A stretch of 64,000 nt of DNA, taken from Flavobacterium lindanitolerans (lineage in GTDB: Bacteria; Bacteroidota; Bacteroidia; Flavobacteriales; Flavobacteriaceae). The DNA is taken from assembly GCF_002846575.1 (NCBI RefSeq), contig NZ_PJND01000007.1:434001-498000 (forward strand), given 5' to 3'. Shown one piece after another: positions 45,106-53,333 of this stretch. Position 1 is the first letter of the stretch; every line of letters starts with the position of its first letter. The notes beneath the pieces are model-generated. The model made no database searches and had not been told where the DNA came from. It saw only the letters and a program-made list of their open reading frames with translations. A program made the position numbers and the translations under genes.

Positions 45106-46416
45106 ATGGCTTGTACCAGTTGTTCAACGTCTGATGGCAGTGCGCCAAAAGGCTGTCAAAATAAAGGGACTTGCGGCACCGATAGCTGCAACAAATTAAC
45201 CGTATTTGACTGGCTGTCAAATATGAGCCTTCCTAACGGCGAGGCTCCGTTTGACTGCGTAGAAGTACGTTTTAAAAACGGAAGGAAGGAATTTTACAGA
45301 AATCCTGAAAAACTTTCGCTTAGCATGGGAGATATTGTGGCTACAGAATCTTCTCCCGGACATGATGTTGGAATTGTAACCCTGACCGGAGAACTGGTAA
45401 AGATACAAATGAAGAAAAAGTCGGTTAACCCTGCGAGTAATGAGATTCTTAAGATTTACCGCAAGGCTACCCAAAAAGATATCGATATCTGGTCTGAAGC
45501 ACGTGCCAAGGAAGAACCAATGAAAGTAAGGGCGCGCGAAATTGCCATTGCACTAAAACTGGAAATGAAAATTTCTGATATTGAGTTTCAGGGCGACGGT
45601 TCGAAAGCAACTTTTTACTATACCGCTAACGACCGCGTCGATTTCAGACAGTTAATTAAAGACTTTGCCAGAGAATTCAACACCAGAATTGAAATGAAAC
45701 AGGTTGGTTTCCGTCAGGAAGCTGCCCGTTTGGGAGGAATTGGTTCCTGTGGAAGAGAACTCTGCTGTTCCACCTGGCTGACCGATTTCAGAAGTGTCAA
45801 CACCTCAGCAGCAAGATACCAGCAACTGTCATTAAACCCACAAAAATTGGCGGGACAATGCGGAAAATTAAAATGCTGTCTTAATTATGAGCTGGACACT
45901 TATATGGACGCATTGCAGCATTTTCCGGATTTTGACACCAAATTAATAACAGAAAAAGGTGATGCCGTTTGCCAGAAACAGGACATTTTTAAAGGCCTGA
46001 TGTGGTTCGCATATACCAATAATTTTGCAAACTGGCATGTTCTTAAAGTAGAACAGGTCAATGAAATTATTGCAGAAAATAAACAGAAAAGGAAAGTTTC
46101 TTCGTTAGAAGATTATGTGCTTGAAGTAACTCAGGAACCGGAAAAAGATTTCAACAATGCTGTTGGACAGGAAAGCTTAACCCGTTTTGACCAGCCGAAG
46201 AAAAAGAAAAGGCCGAAAAAGCGTAAGCAGACTGCAACGGCAGACAGTCCTGTTACTGAAAAACCGGTAAACGAAAACAAGAATCCGAACGGAAATCAAA
46301 ACAAAAATAACAACCGAAATCACAATAAAAACAGGCCACAAAAACCTGCAAACGAAAAGAAACCGGATAACAAAAACAACAATAACAACCGTCCAAAAAA
46401 TGAGCCTAAAAAATAG
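45106..46416 (+). CDS. ricT: RicT/YaaT-like PSP1 domain protein with Asn/Lys-rich tail
   Basis: 436 residues. A short Cys-rich N-terminus (C3, C6, C17, C23, C28) precedes the PSP1 core (about 45-270) with 'GDIVATESSPGHDVGIVTLTG', 'FTARNDRVDFRQLIKDFARE'-like 'YTANDRVDFRQLIKDFAREF', 'GGIGSCGRELCCSTWL' and 'LAGQCGKLKCCLNYELD', the cysteines that bind iron-sulfur clusters in the B. subtilis Ric complex. The last ~80 residues are low-complexity Lys/Pro/Asn. In Bacillus RicT works with RicA and RicF in RNA processing by RNase Y; no RicA or RicF is seen here, so the role in Bacteroidota is open. It overlaps gldH by 17 bp. Confidence 0.88.
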   Translation: MACTSCSTSDGSAPKGCQNKGTCGTDSCNKLTVFDWLSNMSLPNGEAPFDCVEVRFKNGRKEFYRNPEKLSLSMGDIVATESSPGHDVGIVTLTGELVKIQMKKKSVNPASNEILKIYRKATQKDIDIWSEARAKEEPMKVRAREIAIALKLEMKISDIEFQGDGSKATFYYTANDRVDFRQLIKDFAREFNTRIEMKQVGFRQEAARLGGIGSCGRELCCSTWLTDFRSVNTSAARYQQLSLNPQKLAGQCGKLKCCLNYELDTYMDALQHFPDFDTKLITEKGDAVCQKQDIFKGLMWFAYTNNFANWHVLKVEQVNEIIAENKQKRKVSSLEDYVLEVTQEPEKDFNNAVGQESLTRFDQPKKKKRPKKRKQTATADSPVTEKPVNENKNPNGNQNKNNNRNHNKNRPQKPANEKKPDNKNNNNNRPKNEPKK

Positions 46417-46885
46417 CTTACTATTTGTTTTTGCAGCAATACTTTTGGTTTCCTGCGATAAGAAAAGGGTTTTTGACCAATATAAGTCGGTTGGAAAAGA
46501 ATGGCATAAAGACAGTATTGCAACCTTTACTTATAACAACCAGGACACCGCAAAGGCGTATAATTTGTTTATAAACCTGCGTTCCAATAATGACTATCCT
46601 TTCAACAATATTTTCCTTATTGTTGCTATGGAAGCGCCGGGCGGATTAACAAAAGTCGATACGCTCGAATACCAAATGGCGAATCCGGACGGAACCTTAT
46701 TGGGCGAAGGCTTTTCTGATGTAAAAGAAAGTAAGCTTTATTTTAAAGAAAAATACAAATTCAAATCCTTAGGAGATTACAAGATTGGTATAATGCAGGC
46801 ACTCCGCCAGACAGGAAAAGTAAATGGAGTAGAATCACTGGCAGGAATAACAGAAGTCGGCTTTAGAGTAGAAAAATTAGATTAG
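46400..46885 (+). CDS. gldH: Gliding motility lipoprotein GldH
   Basis: 161 residues. Lipoprotein signal 'MSLKNSLLFVFAAILLVSC' with the lipid Cys at 19, then 'DKKRVFDQYKSVGKEWHKDSIATF', 'NLFINLRSNNDYPFNNIFLIVAMEAPGG', 'DTLEYQMANPDGTLLGEGF' and a C-terminal 'GITEVGFRVEK', the GldH family pattern at the usual length. GldH is a lipoprotein needed for gliding motility in F. johnsoniae. The start lies within the 3' end of ricT (17-bp overlap), and the PBP gene begins 5 bp after the stop, so the three form a tight operon. Confidence 0.95.
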   Translation: MSLKNSLLFVFAAILLVSCDKKRVFDQYKSVGKEWHKDSIATFTYNNQDTAKAYNLFINLRSNNDYPFNNIFLIVAMEAPGGLTKVDTLEYQMANPDGTLLGEGFSDVKESKLYFKEKYKFKSLGDYKIGIMQALRQTGKVNGVESLAGITEVGFRVEKLD

Positions 46886-46890
46886 CAGTT

Positions 46891-49206
46891 ATGGCAACTA
46901 AAAAAAAGAACAATACACAACAGGTTAAGGATGTAGCTTACTACAACAAGAAATTCTGGAGAATATTCCTATATACTATGGGAGGAGTAGTCCTCATTTT
47001 CCTATTAGCCTCATGGGGACTCTTTGGTTCAATGCCTTCATTTGAAGAACTTGAAAATCCCGAATCCAATCTGGCAACAGAAGTCATTTCTTCTGATGGG
47101 GAGACTATAGGAAAGTTTTATAACGAAAACAGAACTGCTATAAAATACTCTGACCTTCCAAAACATTTGGTTGATGCGTTGGTAGCTACCGAAGATGAAC
47201 GTTTTTATGAGCATTCGGGTATTGATGCAAGAGGAACTTTAAGAGCCGTAACAAGTTTAGGAACAAGCGGTGGAGCAAGTACGATTACACAGCAATTGGC
47301 AAAAATGCTTTTCCACAAAGAAGGTTCCCGATTCCTGCCATTCAGGATGATTCAAAAAGTTAAAGAATGGATTATTGCTACCCGCCTGGAAAGACAGTAT
47401 ACTAAACAGGAAATTATCGCTATGTACTTTAACAAAGCCGACTTTGTTAATAACGCTGTCGGAATCCGTTCTGCGGCTAAAGTATATTTCGGGAAAGAGC
47501 CTCGCGATTTAAAAATTGAAGAAGCTGCAGTATTAGTAGGAATGCTTAAAAACCCTTCACTTTACAATCCTATTAAGGAAAAAAGAAAAGAACTGGTCTT
47601 TAAAAGAAGAAATACAGTTTTAGGACAAATGGTAAAAAATAACTTTTTGGAAGAAGCCGCAAAAGAATCTTTATCCAAAAAACCACTCGTTTTAGACTAC
47701 CATCCAGAAAGCCATAACGAAGGAATTGCTACGTATTTCAGAGAATACCTGCGTGATTTCATGAAAACATGGGTGAAAAACAATCCTAAAAAAGACGGAA
47801 CAGAATACGATATTTATCGAGATGGTCTGAAAATCTATACGACCATCGACTCAAGGATGCAGAAATATGCCGAAGAAGCCGTTGACGCACATTTGGCGAA
47901 CCTGCAACAAGAGTTCTTCAAACAGGCCAAAACCAACAAAAATGCTCCTTTTATTAAATTATCAGAAGCAGAAACTGAAAAATTAATGGACCGTGCCCGA
48001 CGAGCTTCAGAGCGTTGGAGACAAATGAGCAATCAAGGGAAAAGCGAAAGCGAAATCATAAAATCATTCAGTATCAAAACAGACATGACCGTATTTTCAT
48101 GGAAAGGCGAGCGTGATACTGTTATGACGCCTAATGATTCCATCCGATATTACAAGCACTTCCTTCAAACCGGAGTTATGGCTATGGAGCCAAAAACAGG
48201 TTTTGTAAAAGCCTGGGTTGGCGGTATCAACTACAAGCATTTCCAATACGACCACGTAGGACAGGGAGCAAGACAGGTAGGTTCTACTTTTAAACCTTTT
48301 GTTTATGCAGCAGCAATCGAACAACAGGGTTACTCACCATGTGATTCTATTATTGATGCGCCATATACCATTCCAAAAGGAAGACATAATGTAACCGAAA
48401 CTTGGACACCGCGAAATTCTAACGGAACCTATAAAGGAATGGTAACGCTCAAATATGCATTGGCACAGTCTATCAATACTGTTTCAGCTAAATTAATTGA
48501 CAAAGTAGGCCCTGATGCGGTTATCGACCTTGTTAAAAAACTGGGTGTCAAATCAAACATACCATCACAGCCTTCTATTGCCTTAGGAGCCGTTGAAATT
48601 ACTGTTGAGGACATGGTTGCCGCTTACAGTACTTTTGCCAACCAGGGTGTCTATATAAAGCCTCAGGTAATTACAAGAATCGAGGATAAAAACGGAGTCG
48701 TTTTATACGAAGCGGTACCGGAATCTCATGACGTATTAAACAAAGATATTGCTTATGCTGTTATTAAGCTTCTCGAAGGTGTTACTGAATCCGGTTCGGG
48801 CGGACGTTTAAGAACAGACGGTGGCGGCTTTGGTTACGAAATGATGACCGGTTATCCGTATGTGCTTAGAAATCCTATTGCAGGAAAAACAGGAACAACT
48901 CAAAACCAATCCGACGGTTGGTTTGTGGGTATGGTTCCAAATCTGGCAACCGGCGTATGGGTTGGAAACGAAGACCGTTCTGCACACTTCAAGAGCATCA
49001 CTTACGGACAGGGAGCCGTTATGGCCTTACCAATCTGGGGATTATTCATGAAGAAGTGTTATGCGGATAAAGAACTGAATGTTTCCAAAGAACCGTTTGA
49101 AAGACCGGCCAACCTATCCATAAAAGTAGATTGCTGGAAACCAGCCGTAAAAGACACGACAAATGTCGATATGGAAGAGCAAAACACATCCGAATTTGAT
49201 TTTTAA
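46891..49206 (+). CDS. Class A penicillin-binding protein (PBP1A-type)
   Basis: 771 residues, inner membrane, facing the periplasm; polymerises and cross-links peptidoglycan. A cytosolic basic N-terminus and one membrane helix (about 28-50) precede the GT51 glycosyltransferase domain with catalytic E101 in '[15 protein letters not shown]' and '[15 protein letters not shown]'. The transpeptidase domain has S465-T-F-K468 in '[15 protein letters not shown]', the S-I-N motif of '[12 protein letters not shown]' and K666-T-G in '[14 protein letters not shown]'. Length and order are normal. It is the last gene of the ricT-gldH operon. Confidence 0.96.
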   Translation: MATKKKNNTQQVKDVAYYNKKFWRIFLYTMGGVVLIFLLASWGLFGSMPSFEELENPESNLATEVISSDGETIGKFYNENRTAIKYSDLPKHLVDALVATEDERFYEHSGIDARGTLRAVTSLGTSGGASTITQQLAKMLFHKEGSRFLPFRMIQKVKEWIIATRLERQYTKQEIIAMYFNKADFVNNAVGIRSAAKVYFGKEPRDLKIEEAAVLVGMLKNPSLYNPIKEKRKELVFKRRNTVLGQMVKNNFLEEAAKESLSKKPLVLDYHPESHNEGIATYFREYLRDFMKTWVKNNPKKDGTEYDIYRDGLKIYTTIDSRMQKYAEEAVDAHLANLQQEFFKQAKTNKNAPFIKLSEAETEKLMDRARRASERWRQMSNQGKSESEIIKSFSIKTDMTVFSWKGERDTVMTPNDSIRYYKHFLQTGVMAMEPKTGFVKAWVGGINYKHFQYDHVGQGARQVGSTFKPFVYAAAIEQQGYSPCDSIIDAPYTIPKGRHNVTETWTPRNSNGTYKGMVTLKYALAQSINTVSAKLIDKVGPDAVIDLVKKLGVKSNIPSQPSIALGAVEITVEDMVAAYSTFANQGVYIKPQVITRIEDKNGVVLYEAVPESHDVLNKDIAYAVIKLLEGVTESGSGGRLRTDGGGFGYEMMTGYPYVLRNPIAGKTGTTQNQSDGWFVGMVPNLATGVWVGNEDRSAHFKSITYGQGAVMALPIWGLFMKKCYADKELNVSKEPFERPANLSIKVDCWKPAVKDTTNVDMEEQNTSEFDF

Positions 49207-49210
49207 TAGA

Positions 49211-49236
49211 AACGCCTTTTTTAAGGCGTTTTTTTA
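49211..49236 (+). terminator. Terminator after the PBP gene
   Basis: AACGCC-TTTTTT-AAGGCGTT hairpin at 49211-49230 followed by a T-run, 5 bp after the stop codon. Confidence 0.88.
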
Positions 49237-49268
49237 TATATTTATCCTCCAAAACAAACATTCTTTAT

Positions 49269-49970
49269 ATGATTAATAAAAAAGTAGCATCTGTTTCTGA
49301 TGCACTGAAAGATATTCAAAATGGGCAGACCATTATGCTTGGCGGTTTTGGCCTGTGCGGAATTCCGGAAAACAGTATTGCAGAATTAGTAAAACTTGGG
49401 GTTACAGATTTGACCTGTATTTCAAACAATGCCGGAGTTGATGATTTCGGATTGGGATTATTGCTCCAAAAACGCCAAATCAAAAAAATGATTTCTTCTT
49501 ATGTAGGAGAAAATGCCGAGTTTGAGCGCCAGATGCTTTCAGGCGAACTGGAAGTTGAACTGACTCCACAAGGAACGTTGGCTGAAAAATGCCGTGCAGC
49601 TCAAGCCGGAATTCCTGCTTTTTTCACACCAGCCGGTTATGGAACAGAAGTTGCTGAAGGGAAAGAAGCGCGCGAATTCAACGGTAAAATGCACATCATG
49701 GAAGAAGCTTTCAAAGCTGATTTCTCTATTGTAAAAGCATGGAAAGGCGACGAAGCCGGTAATCTCATCTTTAAAGGAACTGCCAGAAATTTTAATGCCT
49801 GTATGGCTGGTGCCGCTAAAATCACCATTGCGGAAGTGGAAGAATTGGTTCCGGCCGGAGTATTGGACCCGAACCAGATTCACATTCCGGGAATCATGGT
49901 ACAGCGTATTTTCCAGGGCGAAAAATTTGAGAAGAGAATTGAACAACGAACTGTCAGACAAAAAAACTAA
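49269..49970 (+). CDS. scoA: Succinyl-CoA:3-ketoacid CoA transferase subunit A
   Basis: 233 residues matching the alpha subunit of family I CoA transferases: '[32 protein letters not shown]' with the glycine loop, '[18 protein letters not shown]', '[14 protein letters not shown]', '[35 protein letters not shown]' and '[27 protein letters not shown]'. With subunit B it transfers CoA from succinyl-CoA to acetoacetate for ketone-body use. The stop is 2 bp before the subunit B ATG. Confidence 0.96.
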   Translation: MINKKVASVSDALKDIQNGQTIMLGGFGLCGIPENSIAELVKLGVTDLTCISNNAGVDDFGLGLLLQKRQIKKMISSYVGENAEFERQMLSGELEVELTPQGTLAEKCRAAQAGIPAFFTPAGYGTEVAEGKEAREFNGKMHIMEEAFKADFSIVKAWKGDEAGNLIFKGTARNFNACMAGAAKITIAEVEELVPAGVLDPNQIHIPGIMVQRIFQGEKFEKRIEQRTVRQKN

Positions 49971-49972
49971 TT

Positions 49973-50632
49973 ATGGCACTTACTAAAGAAGATATTGCAA
50001 AACGAATCGCCAAAGAAGTAAAAGATAAATATTTCGTTAACCTGGGAATTGGTATCCCAACTTTGGTTGCCAATTATGTGCGTGAAGATATTTCAGTAGA
50101 ATTCCAAAGTGAAAATGGCGTATTAGGCATGGGACCTTTCCCTTTTGAAGGTGAAGAAGATGCCGATGTTATCAATGCTGGAAAACAGACCATCACTACG
50201 CTTCCGGGAGCCAGTTTTTTTGATTCTGCATTCAGTTTCGGAATGATTCGCAGCCAGAAGGTAGACCTGACCATTCTTGGAGCTATGGAAGTAGCTGAAA
50301 ACGGAGATATTGCCAACTGGAAAATCCCAGGAAAAATGGTAAAGGGAATGGGTGGCGCAATGGATTTGGTGGCTTCTGCTGAAAACATTATCGTAGCGAT
50401 GATGCACGTGAACAAAGCAGGAGAATCAAAACTTTTAAAAAGATGTTCGCTTCCCCTGACAGGTGTTGGGTGTGTGAAAAAAGTAGTAACAGAATTGGCC
50501 GTTTTGGAAATTGTTCCTGAAGGATTCAAACTTTTGGAAAGAGCTCCGGGTGTTTCTGTAGAAGATATTAAAAAAGCCACCGAAGGCAATCTGATAATCG
50601 AAGGAACGATTCCGGAAATGATTATCGATTAA
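49973..50632 (+). CDS. scoB: Succinyl-CoA:3-ketoacid CoA transferase subunit B
   Basis: 219 residues. The catalytic glutamate is E47 in 'EFQSENGVLGMGPFP', which forms the glutamyl-CoA thioester. The remaining motifs 'FVNLGIGIPTLVANYV', 'GASFFDSAFSFGMIRSQKVDLTILGAMEVAENGDIANWKIPGKMVKGMGGAMDL' (read in order) and 'LPLTGVGCVKKVVTELAVL' are typical. It is co-transcribed with scoA and ends at a long palindromic terminator shared with the convergent lipoprotein gene. Confidence 0.96.
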   Translation: MALTKEDIAKRIAKEVKDKYFVNLGIGIPTLVANYVREDISVEFQSENGVLGMGPFPFEGEEDADVINAGKQTITTLPGASFFDSAFSFGMIRSQKVDLTILGAMEVAENGDIANWKIPGKMVKGMGGAMDLVASAENIIVAMMHVNKAGESKLLKRCSLPLTGVGCVKKVVTELAVLEIVPEGFKLLERAPGVSVEDIKKATEGNLIIEGTIPEMIID

Positions 50633-50640
50633 GATACAGA

Positions 50641-50674
50641 AAACAAGAGCCACAAATTAATTTGTGGCTCTTGT
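50641..50674. terminator. Bidirectional terminator, 34-bp perfect palindrome
   Basis: Perfect 17-base arms 50641-50657 and 50658-50674, followed by TTTTATT on the plus strand; lies between scoB and the convergent lipoprotein gene. Confidence 0.9.
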
Positions 50675-50675
50675 T

Positions 50676-51413
50676 TTATTGTTTGTAATATTCCTCAAAA
50701 GTAAAATTCTCTTTACGGTATATTTTGCCTTTTTGTGTAAGCGGAATCTTTTTCCATTTTCCGTTTTCAAAATTATACCGAACAGAATCAGTATAAGAAA
50801 CTTCTACCCGTTCTATCGAATCATTTACGGTTTCATCAGAAGACACATCAATTGTCCTGGCAAAAAATGATTTCATTGGCTTGGTTTTAAAATCAGGCTC
50901 AAAGCGTTGGTCAACACCATAACCGCCATCCCACATAGAATCCCATTGTGTTACCAACTGTACGCCTTTTTCATCCAAAAAGAACAGGAAGTGGTTATGT
51001 GTATAACCGCAGGCGGCAATACCATAGTTGCAATGGATAAATCTCGTATCGATATTTTCATTTTCTGAATCTGCCATGAATTCCTGATTGATATTCCATT
51101 CGGCACCTCCTTCCATTCCAAAAACAATCTTGGTCGGATAGGTATAGATTACCTTATTATTCTTAAAAAAACCTATTTCAAAATAAGAAGTACCAATACT
51201 GTCTTTGTCATAGCTTCTTTTTATTTCGGTAATTACAACTTTATCTGCACAAATTCCTTTGGAATCCAGCAACAATGAATCTTTCTGTATAAAATTAGAT
51301 TCGGTTGTCGGAACTACTTCTACTTCTGAGGATGTTGCAACATCAACGGTTTCTTCTTTTTTGTCCGTACAGGAAACACATAGTAAAAAAAGTACAATAA
51401 GTATATATTTCAT
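50676..51413 (-). CDS. Putative lipoprotein of unknown function
   Basis: 245 residues. Lipoprotein signal 'MKYILIVLFLLCVSC' with Cys at 15, then an acidic Thr/Ser/Val-rich linker (about 16-45) and a globular part with three cysteines, including 'DTRFIHCNYGIAACGYTHNHFLFFLDEKG', and a basic end 'YRKENFTFEEYYKQ'. I do not recognise a family. It begins 8 bp after the ABC ATPase gene stop, so it is co-transcribed with it; a role in peptide uptake is conceivable but unsupported. Confidence 0.72.
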   Translation of the reverse strand: MKYILIVLFLLCVSCTDKKEETVDVATSSEVEVVPTTESNFIQKDSLLLDSKGICADKVVITEIKRSYDKDSIGTSYFEIGFFKNNKVIYTYPTKIVFGMEGGAEWNINQEFMADSENENIDTRFIHCNYGIAACGYTHNHFLFFLDEKGVQLVTQWDSMWDGGYGVDQRFEPDFKTKPMKSFFARTIDVSSDETVNDSIERVEVSYTDSVRYNFENGKWKKIPLTQKGKIYRKENFTFEEYYKQ

Positions 51414-51421
51414 AAGTCTAA

Positions 51422-53113
51422 TTAATTCCCTTTTGGAATTGCTGCGATTAATTTTTTAGTATATTCTTTTTGAGGGTTATCATATAATGCATCAGCGTCG
51501 GCCATTTCTTCAATTTTGCCCTTGTTCATTACCAAAATCTGGTCTGACATATATTTTACAACAGCCAGGTCATGAGAAATAAAAATGTAGGTAAAACCAA
51601 AATTTTCTTTCAGCTCATTCAAAAGATTCAGAACCTGTGCCTGAACAGAAATATCAAGGGCAGAAACAGATTCGTCACAGACAATCAATTTGGGCTGCAA
51701 GGCAATAGTTCTGGCTATTCCTATTCGCTGTCTTTGCCCTCCAGAAAATTCATGTGGATAACGATTGAAATATTCCGCACCCAGGCCAACCCTTTCCAAA
51801 ATTTCTATTGTCTTTGCTTTCCGTTCGGCATCATTTTTATACAGCTTATGAACTTTCATCGGTTCCATAATGGCTTTGCCAACCGGAATCCTCGGATTCA
51901 AAGACGAATATGGGTCCTGGAAAATAATCTGTATTTCTTTTCGTAATGCCCGGATATCTTCTTTTGGCAATTTCATAATATCAACGCCTCTATAAAAAAT
52001 CTGGCCTGCAGTTGCCCTATCCAATTGCAGGATGGCATTCCCTAAAGTTGATTTCCCACATCCGGATTCTCCTACCAGTCCTAATGTCTCTCCTTCATAT
52101 ATCCTAAAACTTACATCATTGACCGCTTTGAAGCCTATTCTTTTTCCAAAAAGTCCGGCAGAAGAAAAATATTCCTTTTCTACGTTTCTGACTTCCAGAA
52201 TTGGTGTTTGGCTGTATAATTTTTCATGTGCTTTTTTCCTTTCATCAGTGGTGATAATTTCATCACTGACAGAATTCTGCAGATAATCCTGTATGGTAGG
52301 AAGTCTTTTCAAACGCACATCAAGTGAAGGTCTTGAACTAACCAGTGCTTTGGTATAGATATGTTGCGGATTGTGGAAAACATCAGAAGCATTGCCTTGT
52401 TCTACAATTTCACCTTTATACATGACCAATACACGATTTGCAATTTCAGATACCAAAGCCAAATCATGTGAAATAAACATAATGCTCATTCCTGTCTCCT
52501 GCTGAATATCTTTCAGCAGTTGGATGATTTCCTTCTGTACGGTCACGTCCAGAGCGGTAGTTGGCTCATCGGCAATCAGTATTTTTGGCTTACAGGCTAT
52601 TGCCATCGCAATCATGACACGTTGTTTCTGTCCGCCGGAAATCTGATGCGGATAACTTTCATAAATTTTTTCCGGATTGGGCAGTTTTACCCTGTCAAAT
52701 AAATCAAGGGTTTCTTTTCGTATTTCTTTTTTGGAAAGTTTGGTGTGCTGCAAAAGCATTTCTTCTACCTGAAAACCGCATTTCAAAGAAGGATTTAAAG
52801 AACTCATCGGTTCCTGAAAAATCATTGAAATGTTCCTTCCTCTTAGATTCTGCAATTCCTCTTTTGAAAACCGGGACACATCTTTGCCCTGAAAAAGAAT
52901 TTCTCCTTTGGTAATTTTAGAAATATTTTTAGGAAGCAATCCCATAACAGCAAGAGAGGAAACCGATTTCCCGGAACCTGATTCTCCTACAATTCCTAAA
53001 ATCTCATTGCTTTGCAGGGCATAGCTTATAGAGTTGATAATGGGCTTAAAGCCATCATCTTTCTTAAAAGAAATTTCCAGAGCATTGACTTCTAACAAAG
53101 GCTGTTTTTTCAT
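51422..53113 (-). CDS. Peptide-type ABC transporter with two fused ATPase domains
   Basis: 563 residues from the ATG at 53113; a longer in-frame start adds 15 residues of no family character. Two complete nucleotide-binding domains are joined. The first has Walker A G-E-S-G-S-G-K49-S, signature 'ISGGQKQR' and Walker B 'ILIADEPTTALD'. The second has 'GESGCGK354ST', 'FSGGQRQR' and 'LIVCDESVSALD'. Each ends with the oligopeptide/dipeptide C-terminal extension. It equals DppD+DppF or YejF, driving uptake of peptides with separate permeases that are not encoded nearby. Confidence 0.95.
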   Translation of the reverse strand: MKKQPLLEVNALEISFKKDDGFKPIINSISYALQSNEILGIVGESGSGKSVSSLAVMGLLPKNISKITKGEILFQGKDVSRFSKEELQNLRGRNISMIFQEPMSSLNPSLKCGFQVEEMLLQHTKLSKKEIRKETLDLFDRVKLPNPEKIYESYPHQISGGQKQRVMIAMAIACKPKILIADEPTTALDVTVQKEIIQLLKDIQQETGMSIMFISHDLALVSEIANRVLVMYKGEIVEQGNASDVFHNPQHIYTKALVSSRPSLDVRLKRLPTIQDYLQNSVSDEIITTDERKKAHEKLYSQTPILEVRNVEKEYFSSAGLFGKRIGFKAVNDVSFRIYEGETLGLVGESGCGKSTLGNAILQLDRATAGQIFYRGVDIMKLPKEDIRALRKEIQIIFQDPYSSLNPRIPVGKAIMEPMKVHKLYKNDAERKAKTIEILERVGLGAEYFNRYPHEFSGGQRQRIGIARTIALQPKLIVCDESVSALDISVQAQVLNLLNELKENFGFTYIFISHDLAVVKYMSDQILVMNKGKIEEMADADALYDNPQKEYTKKLIAAIPKGN

Positions 53114-53274
53114 GTCATAAAAATAGCAAAAAGATTTTCCTAAAAATAAAAACCCCAACTTCTTTTTGGCCGTATATACTTTATGATTATTCTATAAAAC
53201 ACTAGAAATTCTTACGTTTTTATCTACACAAACCCGCCTTTTGACCAATTTGAAATAAAAATTTTAAAACATTA

Positions 53275-53302
53275 TTGAATATGAGACAATTCCCTATCTT
53301 TG
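53275..53302 (+). promoter_or_regulatory. Promoter of the T9SS subtilase gene
   Basis: TTG at 53275-53277, 17-bp spacer, TATCTTTG at 53295-53302, a perfect -7 box. The GTG start follows 31 bp later. Confidence 0.7.
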
Positions 53303-53333
53303 GGAAATTTTCAAAAACCCCTAATTACATCAA

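Noticed and set aside
53281..53333. ATG at 53281 as the start of the subtilase
   Set aside because: It is out of frame, ends in a stop at once and lies within the promoter between the -33 and -7 boxes.
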